IMG/VR virus record: IMGVR_UViG_3300045303_000200
Span: 1 to 28,152 of that record
Direction: 5' to 3' (one strand)
Source of the DNA: a virus
Length of the DNA stretch: 28,152 nt
This document shows, piece after piece, positions 1-8,374 of the stretch. The stretch's first letter is position 1. Each line of letters starts with the position of its first letter. Under the pieces are notes generated by a model. It did no database searches and was not told the origin of the DNA. It saw only the letters and a program-made list of their open reading frames with translations. The position numbers and the translations under genes are program-made.

Positions 1-431
1 GGAGGTGTGACCGGCGCGTTGGTGGCCGGCGTGTTGCTAAATGACCGAATCAAGGCGATCAGGTTGGCCAGCGCGGCCTCTGCGCTTTGACTCGCGAGTG
101 TGGCTTGCGCCTGAATATCAACCGACGCTGGAGCGTTGGTTCCCAGGCTTGCCGCCAGGGCTCTCGCATCCAGAAAAGCCAGTGCGGCCTTCTGATACGC
201 TTCAAACCCGGCTTTGACCTGGCGCTCCTGTTCGAGCGGCGGATGAAACTTTTTGACGTAATCGTTCCAGCCACCCATGGCCAGTTCGACCGTTGTCTCC
301 GTGGCGCCCGCCACCTTGTAGCTGACTTGGGCGGGCGTAGATCTGCAGCCTTCAAAGGCGCAGAGCGATCCGATTGCGAGCAGGCCCACGAGGACCGTGA
401 GCGGCAGAAACTTTTCGATTCTATTTTTCAT
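1..431 (-). CDS. Secreted or lipoprotein-like phage protein, partial (runs off left edge)
   Basis: An open frame starts at an ATG that overlaps the upstream stop as ATGA and stays open to base 1, giving 143 codons with no stop in view. The N-terminus (MKNRIEKF, then a hydrophobic run LPLTVLVGLLAIGSL) is a Sec-type signal. Cysteines follow in SLCAFEGCRS; neither context is a standard lipobox, so lipidation is uncertain. The mature part is helical and Ala-rich (WNDYVKKFHPPLEQERQV). Small exported proteins of this build are common beside lysis cassettes of phages, so a spanin or envelope role is possible but inferred only from position. The C-terminus is outside the window. Confidence 0.75.
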   Translation of the reverse strand, partial: MKNRIEKFLPLTVLVGLLAIGSLCAFEGCRSTPAQVSYKVAGATETTVELAMGGWNDYVKKFHPPLEQERQVKAGFEAYQKAALAFLDARALAASLGTNAPASVDIQAQATLASQSAEAALANLIALIRSFSNTPATNAPVTP

Positions 432-592
432 TTGTGGAATGGGTAAACGATCAGGCCCAACAGGACGAGCATTGCCAAGACGAGCACATTGCGGCCATGG
501 CGGAAGCGCGGACCCCACGGGCCATCCGGGTCTGGGACCAGGACGCCGACCAGCCAAACGAACGCCAGAATCCAAAAGAAGATTGAGAACAT
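428..592 (-). CDS. Small two-helix membrane protein (54 aa), holin-like candidate
   Basis: The start is an ATG eight bases after a GGAG Shine-Dalgarno core, one of the clearer ribosome sites in this region. The protein is 54 residues: hydrophobic segment 1 at residues 2-19 (FSIFFWILAFVWLVGVLV), a short polar loop with PDPDGPWGPRFRHGRN, and hydrophobic segment 2 at 36-51. It ends in an ATGA overlap with the next gene. Two membrane segments in a very small protein next to other small membrane genes, downstream of the tail fibre, fits a class II-type holin. No sequence family is recognised, so the function is an inference from size, topology and position. Confidence 0.72.
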   Translation of the reverse strand: MFSIFFWILAFVWLVGVLVPDPDGPWGPRFRHGRNVLVLAMLVLLGLIVYPFHK

Positions 593-618
593 TTTTTTGG
601 CTCCTTTCTTTTTCGGTG

Positions 619-933
619 TTATGCCGGCGCGGGAGCGTCTGGAATCGCGTCGTCGAGTGCTTGCGTTGTGGTTTGCAGATCGGTGAGCGCTTCGGCCACT
701 TCGGGTTGCACCTCGCCAGCGTTGATCGCGTCCGTCAGTTTTTGGATCGCCGCTGTCTGTGCGTCGAACCGATCACTTTGTTCCTTGGCGATTTTGGCGT
801 CTTGCGCGGTCAGTGCTTTGAGAGCCGCCGCCAGTTCTTTTTGTGTCATAAGTATTTTTGCTTCGAGTTCTCGCAGGTCGTGTTTAGTTGCCGGCAAGAG
901 ACGCCTGCAAAATCGTCTCCAGACGGAATTCAT
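619..933 (-). CDS. Coiled-coil protein of the probable lysis/envelope cluster
   Basis: The chosen start overlaps the upstream stop as ATGA and gives 104 residues; a longer reading from 957 would lie inside the preceding gene. The N-terminus is basic (MNSVWRRFCRRLLPATKHDL). From about residue 17 it is a long amphipathic helix rich in Ala, Lys and Gln (ELEAKILMTQKELAAALKAL) followed by a second Ala/Thr-rich helical part and a PAPA tail. No signal peptide is visible. I do not recognise the family. Coiled-coil proteins next to small membrane proteins after the tail genes may bridge envelope components, but that is speculation. Confidence 0.72.
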   Translation of the reverse strand: MNSVWRRFCRRLLPATKHDLRELEAKILMTQKELAAALKALTAQDAKIAKEQSDRFDAQTAAIQKLTDAINAGEVQPEVAEALTDLQTTTQALDDAIPDAPAPA

Positions 934-1205
934 TTCGTTGTTGTGACATTCGGACATTTGGCCAAACGCGGTTGTTTCAGTTCTTCTTGCGCCTTCTCGT
1001 CAATGTGCCGTTGCAATTCCCTTTGTGCATCAAGGGCGCGCTGCGACTTTTCGCCTTCCAAAAATGACGCGAGCTTTGTTGATGCGACCAGCGCATCCTT
1101 CATGCTGTTGGTTGCCAGATGAACAGCCTCTATTTTTCGATAGATTAAAAACGCGGCCGCCAACAGTCCCAGGCCGATCAATATAATTATGGCCGTGTCG
1201 CTCAT
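930..1205 (-). CDS. Single-span membrane protein with a helical tail (spanin-like topology)
   Basis: The 91-residue protein begins with one membrane segment at residues 5-22 (AIIILIGLGLLAAAFLIY), followed by a positively charged RKIE and a long charged helix (FLEGEKSQRALDAQRELQRHIDEKAQEELKQ). This N-in membrane anchor plus coiled coil resembles the inner-membrane spanin subunit (lambda Rz) in topology; sequence identity to Rz is not evident. It is coupled by ATGA overlaps to the genes on both sides, so the three are probably co-translated. Spanin function is inferred only from topology and place. Confidence 0.75.
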   Translation of the reverse strand: MSDTAIIILIGLGLLAAAFLIYRKIEAVHLATNSMKDALVASTKLASFLEGEKSQRALDAQRELQRHIDEKAQEELKQPRLAKCPNVTTTK

Positions 1206-1513
1206 CCTGCCCCCGGCTTTACTATTTCCGTCGTCGTCTTCTTGAGAAATAATTCAGTGTCGCCAGTGCCCAGCGGGTCTTTGCCGGCGCGCAACCTTGA
1301 CATAGTTTGGTCCATGAAGCTTTCGAGGTGTTTGTGTGAAGCGATCAGAACGAAGAACATCAACCGGACGTAGATCATTCGTTGAGATCGAAAATCGTCG
1401 GAGTCGGTGAAGCCAAGAAACGCTGCGGCGCCCGCGAGAAAATAACCGTTAGCCCCTTTGAAGATGGCCATTTTCCAGTAAAAGCAGAATTCGGAAAGTT
1501 TGGCGAACGTCAC
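1202..1513 (-). CDS. Small membrane protein, holin candidate
   Basis: The frame is open far upstream inside the preceding gene, so the start is uncertain. The GTG at 1513, just after the preceding stop at 1530, gives 103 residues, and an ATG at 1471 gives 89. Two hydrophobic stretches are visible: around GANGYFLAGAAAFLGF and around MIYVRLMFFVLIA. They are followed by a polar tail containing SRLRAGKDPLGTGDTELF. Size and topology fit a holin or an accessory membrane protein of a lysis module. No family is recognised, and no endolysin is present in the window to anchor the cassette. Confidence 0.65.
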   Translation of the reverse strand: MTFAKLSEFCFYWKMAIFKGANGYFLAGAAAFLGFTDSDDFRSQRMIYVRLMFFVLIASHKHLESFMDQTMSRLRAGKDPLGTGDTELFLKKTTTEIVKPGAG

Positions 1514-1529
1514 AACGGTTACGGGTGCG

Positions 1530-1973
1530 TCAATGCTCGTTGCCCTGACACCGCAGCCGATAAAACGTGCCCCCCATCGGGCTAGCGAGCCACTCACCGA
1601 CGCCGATAAACTGAATTCGCAGATCGGTCCAGACAACCGGGGGATCAAGCGAGGGAGTGTATTGCAGCACGACGTTGGTTGATGGCGTCCAGTTCAAGCG
1701 CACCGTCGGGCCAATGTGCGCCGTCAGAAGCGCCATGCCGCTCACGATCAGGTTTGTCCCGTAATAGTTCGTGTACCAATCCGGGTTGCTCACCAGCGGC
1801 TCAACCGTCTCAACAAAGTTTGTGCAATCGAAAACTATTCCCGTGATGCGCAGATCGGTATTCAGCGACATCACCTGGATGCACGGAACGTTGGTGTTGG
1901 TGACCTGAGCGCGAGTCCAATAGGTGGCGAGTAATAGACTCGCGAGAAGAAGCGTTTTCACTTCGCGATCCAT
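1530..1973 (-). CDS. Secreted protein coupled to the large YadA-like fibre
   Basis: The 147-residue product starts with a Sec signal (MDREVKTLLLASLLLATYW, probable cleavage after TRA before QVTN). The mature part is rich in Thr, Asn, Tyr and Trp, typical of small beta-sandwich surface proteins, and ends in a segment FIGVGEWLASPMGGTFYRLR. This ending resembles the tail of domains often seen at the ends of secreted Verrucomicrobia proteins. Its start lies 16 bases inside the fibre gene's 3' end, so translation is probably coupled. That makes a fibre partner, receptor-binding tip or export helper plausible. No enzymatic motif is seen. Confidence 0.75.
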   Translation of the reverse strand: MDREVKTLLLASLLLATYWTRAQVTNTNVPCIQVMSLNTDLRITGIVFDCTNFVETVEPLVSNPDWYTNYYGTNLIVSGMALLTAHIGPTVRLNWTPSTNVVLQYTPSLDPPVVWTDLRIQFIGVGEWLASPMGGTFYRLRCQGNEH

Positions 1974-4900
1974 CCCGTATTCGCGCTACCACTTTCTTTG
2001 ACGTAAAGCGTCGTGCCCGCCCCACCGTCAGTCCTCGAGTACAACGAACCAACCGGCGCGGCGACCACGCCTTCGGGCGAGCCGCTTCCGGAAACTAATT
2101 GAAGTCGCGTGGTCCCATACAAGAATCCATTCGTCGCCCAGGCGGTGTCCGTGAATTGCCCCTTGTTTCCGGTAACCGTGGCGGTGAACGTTGCATTCGC
2201 GCCGAAGTGGTTATTCCCATTATCAATGACGGTGACGCCGCCCCGGACAAACCGCTCGCTCGCCGCACACTCCCACATCTGCATGCTGTTGGTCGCCCCG
2301 GCGCCGTCCGCACCGGCAACCAAAATTGTGCCGGAGTTCAAACGCATCAAAGAGACGTCGTAGGGATAGAGGAACAGCTTATCGACAAAGTTGGTTCCAG
2401 AGAGAAGCAAGCTGCCGGTGTTGGTTTGATTTCCGCCCTTGAACGTGATGCTGCCGAGCGCGTTTGACTCGGTTGTGATCGGTCCAAAGTTCCAGGCTTG
2501 CGTGTGGACTGAACTGGAAAAGATCGTCAGGTTCGTTCCTGAGCCAGCATTTGGATCGATGCTCGCCGTAGAGAGGTCGGAACCAACAACCGCCCGCCAG
2601 GTCGGGATTGATGGGCCGCCATTTGTTGGCCCCATGAGTGCAAAATGCGCCGCCTGATTCGTCGGCGCAAAGTCCAGAGAAGTGCCGCTCCAATACAGAT
2701 TTTTGAATGAGCCTACTGCGGCTTCCGATTGGTTCGCGTCGGTCTTGAGCAGACTGTTGGCGGCGACCCCCGCGTTGGTAAGGGCTCCGACATAGGCCGA
2801 ATTGCCAGAGAAAGTCACTGCGGTGATATCGCCGGCGGCGCTGAAACCTATGTTGCCCGCGGCGAACGTGGCCGAGCCATCAGGCGAAAGCGTCCAATCT
2901 CCTATCACGCCTTGCGGGCCGGTGAGTCCGTTGCTCGTGATAATTAGGGCAGGCCCACCCCACCCGACGGTAAAAGTTTCGTCGTCTGTGTTCGCGAAGC
3001 TTCGACCGAAAGCAAAAGAGCGATTGCCGGAGTTCGTGACATTCTTGCCCCAGGTGAATCCCGCCTCTCCGCTGGCTGAGTGAATAGCGCCGTTTGTGGC
3101 CACGCCACCAACGAGCGCGCCGGGCCCCGTCGCTGTAATAGTGCTTCCAATTCCTTGGGCGTTGCCCAATGAGAAAGCGCCGCGTGAGGTATCGGAGATA
3201 ATCGCGCCAGCATTTGCCGCCCAGCCATACGCAAAAGCGCCGTCAGAGAGCGCGTAGATTTTCCCTGCGGACAGAGCGCCGCCTGATGCGATGCTGCCGA
3301 GTTGTTCCGAGGAAATCACGCTATCCGCACCGGAGGCGTAACCCAAAGCCAGCGAGCCGTAACCCACGGATTGGATTTGTCCGGAGTCTATCGAACGCCC
3401 CAAAGCAATAGCCCCGAAACCGCCAGCCCCGAGATCGGACGATGCTCCCTCGGAAGACCCGAAAGAAAACGAGCCGCTTTCCGTCGAGGTGATGGTCCCG
3501 CCGGCGTTTGTTCGGCCACCCGCAAATGTCCCAGGATTGAAAGCGTCGATTCGGAAAGAGGAATCCATGTTGCTGTGTTCGATGCCGCCGACTCCAGAAG
3601 CATTGGTCTGCCAAAAGGTATCGCTGCCGCCTCCGCCGCCAGTTGCCGCCACGGTGTAAGAATTGGGCGAGTTGGTCGTTACCGCGATCCCGGCGCCAGC
3701 GATGACAACCGATGTCGTGCCGCCTGCTGAATTTGTCCCCGAGCTGCCGCCCAAGAGCAGCCACCTCGCCGCCGATGACGAATAAATGAAAATCAGACCG
3801 GCGTTGCCATTGGTAAGATCGCCGCCGAGAAGTGTGTCGATTCGATTTGCGGCCGTAGGCTCAACGCCGCTTTGGTTCGCGAGCGTCATTGTCTGCCCGG
3901 TGCGGTTCACGAGGAAAAGCAGCTTTCCGTTACGGCCGCCCGCGATGCCGTTCACGCTGAATGGACCCGACGGGCCACTGACTTCGACAAACACATTATC
4001 CCCGATGGCGATCCCCGCGTTGTTACCGTTCGCGAGACTTGTCAGCGCGAAACGCCCGAAGGCGATGTCGGACCCCGACGGGAAGTTGGCTTCACCCGCG
4101 GCGAGCAGATTGCTCGTATTACCGTGGACCAGAAGATTCCCGGGAATGTCCACATATTGATCGGAGGTTCCTAGCAATACCTGATTGCTTCGGCTGCTCG
4201 AGGCCCCATAACCGATAACAACGGTGTTGGGGTGGCTGGCAAAAGCGGCCGTCCCCATCGCGTAGGAGTTGCTGGCCGAGGCAACCGAGTTGGGGCCCAC
4301 GGCAAAAGAATAATCGTTGGAGGCCTGGGCGCCGGCGCCGAACGCTCCCGAGAGTCTGCCTCCGGCGTAAGACAGAAACCCGACTGCAGTTGCATACTGG
4401 TTGCTCGCAGTAGCCTGAGAGCCAAGCGCGACCGCCCCCAAAGACCCCGGGGCGACAAAAGCTGATTGGCCAAGGGCCGTGCTGTTGGTCGAGTTGTGAA
4501 CCTGCGCATTGTCGCCGATGACGGTTGAGCTCGGGCCGTCCGCAACTGAGCCCGCGCCGATCGCGATTGAGCTGCTATTGCTGGACGTCGTTCCGTAGCC
4601 GATGGAAATTCCATAGAGCCCGGCCGCAATCGCAGTCAGGCCCAATGCCACCGATCTATCTCCGATGCTGTGAGGCTGGAAAGCGTTTCCGTAGTTTTGA
4701 CCATTGGTGAGGATGCCGTTGTTCCACGTTCCGCCGTTCAAATTGCTAACGTTGCCGCTGATGTTGCCGAAGAAGTTGGAACCTGAAACCACCTGGTCGG
4801 CGCCCTTCGCGAGAAAATTGGCCATCGCAGGCGCGTTGGATCGGATCGCGTTGGTTACGCTGTCGGAGTCCACCATCGCGACGATCCCGCTCACGACATT

Positions 4901-5326
4901 GGTCCGCTGTGCGGTGCTCTCGACGGTGTAGGGCACCCGGACGGCGACTGCAGAAGTCGTTGAATTCGTCGAGTAGGTCACCGTGCCCCATCCCGCCGAA
5001 AGTGTGACCGTGACCGTTTGCCCGGGGAAGCTTTGCAGCGTGATGTTGCTCGGGGAGCTGCGCGAAAGGCTCAGGCTCGCGAAAGGATTGCCAGCGATGG
5101 CGCGAAAGAGGTTCGTTGCCGCTGCCGCCGCGCCGTTGGTGGTGGTCGCGATCTGTGTTGGGAGTGTGACGGCATTCGTCCACGTCCGCGTGTTGCCGTT
5201 CGCGACAATTGATTGCCCGTTTGTCGGGGGGGTCGTGATTGTAACCGTGGCCGTGGTGATGTCGAGGGCCAGCGCCGGGAGCGCCAGCGCCAAAAACATT
5301 CCGAGAATTATTCCAAAGCGTTTCAT
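1958..5326 (-). CDS. Large fibre/adhesin with YadA-head-like repeats and a Sec signal peptide
   Basis: The 1122-residue protein has a textbook signal peptide (MKRFGIILGMFLALALPALA, cut near residue 20). Residues 221-395 are about 14-residue repeats of the YadA/trimeric-autotransporter head type (SVALGLTAIAAG, SIAIGAGSVADG, AVALGSQATASN), closed by VLLGTSDQYVDIPGNLLVHG. A Gly-rich linker lies near 560-568. A second array of about 23-residue repeats spans roughly 600-780 (GSLALGYASGAD, GAFAYGWAANAG, GAFSLGNAQGIG). The C-terminus (LYSRTDGGAGTTLYVKESG, then GWIAK) is a common end motif of phage fibres. No autotransporter beta-barrel anchor is seen. The role is host binding, probably as a trimer. 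The ATG follows the preceding stop directly. Confidence 0.88.
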   Translation of the reverse strand: MKRFGIILGMFLALALPALALDITTATVTITTPPTNGQSIVANGNTRTWTNAVTLPTQIATTTNGAAAAATNLFRAIAGNPFASLSLSRSSPSNITLQSFPGQTVTVTLSAGWGTVTYSTNSTTSAVAVRVPYTVESTAQRTNVVSGIVAMVDSDSVTNAIRSNAPAMANFLAKGADQVVSGSNFFGNISGNVSNLNGGTWNNGILTNGQNYGNAFQPHSIGDRSVALGLTAIAAGLYGISIGYGTTSSNSSSIAIGAGSVADGPSSTVIGDNAQVHNSTNSTALGQSAFVAPGSLGAVALGSQATASNQYATAVGFLSYAGGRLSGAFGAGAQASNDYSFAVGPNSVASASNSYAMGTAAFASHPNTVVIGYGASSSRSNQVLLGTSDQYVDIPGNLLVHGNTSNLLAAGEANFPSGSDIAFGRFALTSLANGNNAGIAIGDNVFVEVSGPSGPFSVNGIAGGRNGKLLFLVNRTGQTMTLANQSGVEPTAANRIDTLLGGDLTNGNAGLIFIYSSSAARWLLLGGSSGTNSAGGTTSVVIAGAGIAVTTNSPNSYTVAATGGGGGSDTFWQTNASGVGGIEHSNMDSSFRIDAFNPGTFAGGRTNAGGTITSTESGSFSFGSSEGASSDLGAGGFGAIALGRSIDSGQIQSVGYGSLALGYASGADSVISSEQLGSIASGGALSAGKIYALSDGAFAYGWAANAGAIISDTSRGAFSLGNAQGIGSTITATGPGALVGGVATNGAIHSASGEAGFTWGKNVTNSGNRSFAFGRSFANTDDETFTVGWGGPALIITSNGLTGPQGVIGDWTLSPDGSATFAAGNIGFSAAGDITAVTFSGNSAYVGALTNAGVAANSLLKTDANQSEAAVGSFKNLYWSGTSLDFAPTNQAAHFALMGPTNGGPSIPTWRAVVGSDLSTASIDPNAGSGTNLTIFSSSVHTQAWNFGPITTESNALGSITFKGGNQTNTGSLLLSGTNFVDKLFLYPYDVSLMRLNSGTILVAGADGAGATNSMQMWECAASERFVRGGVTVIDNGNNHFGANATFTATVTGNKGQFTDTAWATNGFLYGTTRLQLVSGSGSPEGVVAAPVGSLYSRTDGGAGTTLYVKESGSANTGWIAK

Positions 5327-5977
5327 TTACGGGAGGTCTCCTATCACCGGATCTTCTTGGAGCGATCCGCCTTTGTTATAAACGGCAATCCATTTTGTGG
5401 GGTCATCGATGTCTTGGAAGTAAAGACTTCCGACAATCTTTCTCGTAATGAAACGCCCGTTGGCTTCGGAGAGGCTCAGTGCTGATTCCCCGTCGGGCGG
5501 CCCCGTCAAAGTGTCTTGGGTGATAACCTGGCCCTGGACTGAAACCCTCTTTTGGAGAATTCTCCACGGCTTGCCATTCTCATTTATCAGCGCCAGCTCG
5601 AACCAGGTCTCCGCGCTTTCGTTCTGTCCGATCAGCGCGGCGAGAGCAACTTGCGTCAGCGCAAATTCGGCGGTGAACGCTTGGTTGAGCAAATCCTTGT
5701 CCCAGGTGAATTGCGAGGCGTAGAGAATGTGATTGGCCAGCCCATCCTTTGGTCCAATGCCCGCCTTGAGGCTCAGGCTCGCGTTGTTCAGGAACAGATA
5801 CGGAGTGCCGCCGAAAGCACCGGCGCCCGGCCCGTCGTTGTTCCGCTGCAGTGGAACGATCTTGAACAGGGGAGAGTCGCCGAGAATCAGCGCTGGGAAA
5901 GGCGCGGGCGTGGCGTCGATTGGGGACGTGATGATCTGGTTATCATCTACATCGACGTAAATTGTCCGCTGTGCCAT
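5327..5977 (-). CDS. Putative tail-tip/baseplate protein upstream of the main fibre
   Basis: The 216-residue protein has no signal peptide and begins MAQRTIYVDVDDNQIITSP. It is mostly beta-type, with Trp/Tyr-containing strands (LYFQDIDDPTKWIAVYNKGG near the end). Its stop abuts the fibre start (TAA then ATG), so the two are co-translated. In siphophages the gene immediately before the fibre often encodes a baseplate or fibre-attachment protein, and that is the inferred role here. I recognise no family motif. Upstream, 40 bp separate it from the preceding gene, with no convincing hairpin. Confidence 0.75.
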   Translation of the reverse strand: MAQRTIYVDVDDNQIITSPIDATPAPFPALILGDSPLFKIVPLQRNNDGPGAGAFGGTPYLFLNNASLSLKAGIGPKDGLANHILYASQFTWDKDLLNQAFTAEFALTQVALAALIGQNESAETWFELALINENGKPWRILQKRVSVQGQVITQDTLTGPPDGESALSLSEANGRFITRKIVGSLYFQDIDDPTKWIAVYNKGGSLQEDPVIGDLP

Positions 5978-6017
5978 TCAGCAAAGCGGGCGGGGTCAAC
6001 AATCAGGGAGCGCCCCT

Positions 6018-7034
6018 TTAGAGCCCAACCCCCGTCCTTGCCGTCCATTGCGCCGGCGTTTCCGAAAGGATAGCGAAAACGATTTTGCCGAGTTTGCCAT
6101 CGGCGACCGCGCCGACGTCGCCGTCATCGGGCTGCGGAAGCGGGACTTCATACCATTGGTCATGCGGAAGCGCGATTGTAGGATCTCTCAGCCTGAAATT
6201 GCGCGGAGCAATCCCGCGATACCAACCCAGCCCATTATTGTTTATATCGCCCCAACCCCATTTGAAAGCGTAAGGGGCGAAAGCCTCGACGCCGTAAACC
6301 CAAAGATCAGCCTCAAGCAAAAACCCCGTGCGGTTAACGTTGGAAAAGCTCTGTTCGCGAATCGCATGCACCGCGTTTCCCCATTGGTGCTGTTCTGGTC
6401 CGTCTGTTCCCTCGGTAAGCCACTTGTGCGTAACATCAAGAGCAACGGCGAAATCGAATCGGTAGTAAGCAGCGTAGCCGCGCAGGCTTTGACCGTTCGT
6501 GTTCGGAACTTGGAAGAAAGCCGCAGGGTCATTGAGTCCATCAATCCAATTCCCGAATTGATCCTGTTTCGGATAATTGGTGGCCAGATACTGTTCGTTG
6601 ATGCCGAAATCGAAATACGGGGCGAGGTTCAAATCGTTTGCCAGGTTCACCCCGTTTTCAAGGTTCGGCGGCCACAAACTATCGGGCATCAATTTAGTGA
6701 AGAAATAATCCTGAGGTCTCTCTACCGCAGAAAAATCCAGTAGATTGTCAAAAAACGCTGGCGGCGGAAAGGGATTAGGCCAAGGACCGCTAACCACTTT
6801 TAGCTGTGAAAAGTTTAGCGCCCGAAGCGCAGCGACCGCCGTTGCTGCCGACCTTGCCCAACCTGGGTCCGCAAAATCAGGATCGGTAGGACCTCCTTGC
6901 GGATCGATTTCATAGACTTGCAAGGCCGCAAAAGTAGAGCGCGGCTGTAGCCCTTCTGCGTTCCGCGCGCGCAACGGTGACTCAGTGAAAGCGCGAAGCG
7001 GGCTCTGATCGAATGATCCAAACTTCGTGCTCAC
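6018..7034 (-). CDS. Putative tail-tip protein (338 aa), unknown family
   Basis: The ATG overlaps the upstream stop as ATGA. The 338-residue product is rich in aromatic residues and Pro/Asn (PWPNPFPPPAFFDNLLDF, FKWGWGDINNNGLGWYRG), suggesting a large beta-rich structural protein. It sits in the block after the tape measure, where distal-tail and hub proteins are normally encoded. I cannot match it to lambda gpL, gpK, gpI or gpJ, and no NlpC/P60 or other hydrolase motif is apparent. Virion location is inferred from gene order only. Confidence 0.75.
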   Translation of the reverse strand: MSTKFGSFDQSPLRAFTESPLRARNAEGLQPRSTFAALQVYEIDPQGGPTDPDFADPGWARSAATAVAALRALNFSQLKVVSGPWPNPFPPPAFFDNLLDFSAVERPQDYFFTKLMPDSLWPPNLENGVNLANDLNLAPYFDFGINEQYLATNYPKQDQFGNWIDGLNDPAAFFQVPNTNGQSLRGYAAYYRFDFAVALDVTHKWLTEGTDGPEQHQWGNAVHAIREQSFSNVNRTGFLLEADLWVYGVEAFAPYAFKWGWGDINNNGLGWYRGIAPRNFRLRDPTIALPHDQWYEVPLPQPDDGDVGAVADGKLGKIVFAILSETPAQWTARTGVGL

Positions 7035-7618
7035 TCGAATTTGCGAGTCCAGGCCCGCCCCTGGTTCAGCTCGAGCAAGCCAATCGGTTTTTCGTTATCG
7101 GGATCGTCGTCCATTACTCCGGTGAATGCCGGCACCGCCCAAATGAGTGAGGAAACGCCAGAGCCGGGCCGTAAGGGGTCAGCCAAATACGGCGGATTGA
7201 TAACCTGAGTCTCCGTCTTTGGTGGATTGTCGTCGCTTGTTGCCACCCGGCTTTGTGCATCCAGATCCCACTGAGAGAAGGTCAAGACGGTGCCATCAAG
7301 CATCGTTTGAGTTGTAATCGAGTTGCGGATCTCCCATACCTTCGCGATCTTGACGTCACTGTCCCCCTCGACGAGTCCGTCCCAGCTCCGGCAAATAATG
7401 TAGTCGTCTCCGTTCGCTTTGAACTTGTAGCAACTCACCGAAGCCCCACCGCGCACCGTAACCGCTTTGGGGATTATCGCAAACCCTCGCGTGGTACGTT
7501 GGACCATTGCGCCAGGAACATCCATCGGACGCAGCGCGCGCAATCTTTCCTCGACGGACTTTTCCCAGCGCGAGCGCGGGTCTGTGCCGCCTGGCATTTT
7601 GGGTTGCGGCCAGATCAT
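7031..7618 (-). CDS. Putative tail-tip protein (195 aa), unknown family
   Basis: The ATG at 7618 overlaps the preceding stop as ATGA; a longer in-frame reading to 7729 would lie wholly inside the neighbouring gene and is rejected. The protein has a basic helical start (RWEKSVEERLRALRP) and then a beta-rich segment with YKFKANGDDYIICRSWDG and VWEIRNSI. It ends with GLLELNQGRAWTRKFE. The family is not recognised. It is coupled on both sides by 4-base overlaps inside the tail module, consistent with a structural tail component made in stoichiometric relation to its neighbours. Confidence 0.73.
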   Translation of the reverse strand: MIWPQPKMPGGTDPRSRWEKSVEERLRALRPMDVPGAMVQRTTRGFAIIPKAVTVRGGASVSCYKFKANGDDYIICRSWDGLVEGDSDVKIAKVWEIRNSITTQTMLDGTVLTFSQWDLDAQSRVATSDDNPPKTETQVINPPYLADPLRPGSGVSSLIWAVPAFTGVMDDDPDNEKPIGLLELNQGRAWTRKFE

Positions 7619-8373
7619 AGGACAGCTTGCGCGTAATAGAACATATCGAACTGGCCGTAATAATACTGCGACGTGATCGCTATCCGATTTCCTGCTGCCG
7701 TTGCCAAGTGCGCCGGGAGCTTGCGCCAACCAACTTGCCAGCCATCACGGAAGGGCAAAGCCTCGATTGATTCGATAGCGCCAATGATTCCCTGCGGTAT
7801 CGGATAGACCCAGCCGCGCGTTGGACCACACTCGGCTAGAAGCTGCCCGGTCGTATAGATTCGATTCTGGTTGATGTTGGCGACGTTGCCCAGGAAGCCG
7901 TCCCACACATTTGTCGAGTGATGTAACACCGGCTGGCCGGTGACGAAACTCGCCTCGCCGCTCACAAGCCGCGTATAAACCTCGTTTTGCACTCCAGTAA
8001 AAGCAAAGTCTTTGGCCGGGTCCGCAATCGCGTCGGCGATCTCTTTCAGTTGCGCGTCACTTAGACTCATCGCCCCGGGCGAATAATTGATGCTCAGTTG
8101 AATTTCATTCGGCAGCAGTTGCCATTCGTCCGCTGATACGTTTGGAATTCCGAGTTGCCCGCCCGTCGGTTTGGCAATGAGCGTGCTGCGTTTGCCGTTG
8201 GGCTTCAGCTCATAGGGAATTCGGAGCTGCTGGAAAGCTTGGGCTAGCCCGATCAGGTTGTTCCCGGCGCTCTCGAATGGGATCGAGATTTGTTGGCCGT
8301 GCTGCGGATCGAAGCTGACTTGGATCGGCTGACGAATCGGCCTGAGACTTCCGTTGATTCTTACTTTGGGCAT
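7615..8373 (-). CDS. Putative distal-tail protein following the tape measure
   Basis: The 252-residue protein is encoded directly after the tape measure, with two bases between the upstream stop and the ATG. It opens with beta-type sequence (MPKVRINGSLRPIRQPIQVS) and contains a charged helix (SDAQLKEIADAIADPAKDF). It ends in an aromatic-rich stretch (ITSQYYYGQFDMFYYAQAVL). The first gene after the tape measure is usually the distal tail protein or an equivalent. That is the only basis for the name, since I see no family signature. Confidence 0.73.
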   Translation of the reverse strand: MPKVRINGSLRPIRQPIQVSFDPQHGQQISIPFESAGNNLIGLAQAFQQLRIPYELKPNGKRSTLIAKPTGGQLGIPNVSADEWQLLPNEIQLSINYSPGAMSLSDAQLKEIADAIADPAKDFAFTGVQNEVYTRLVSGEASFVTGQPVLHHSTNVWDGFLGNVANINQNRIYTTGQLLAECGPTRGWVYPIPQGIIGAIESIEALPFRDGWQVGWRKLPAHLATAAGNRIAITSQYYYGQFDMFYYAQAVL

Positions 8374-8374
8374 A

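Noticed and set aside
87-446. Plus-strand frame of 119 residues opposite the left-edge genes
   Set aside because: It lies antisense to the well-supported exported-protein gene and the composition is not protein-like.
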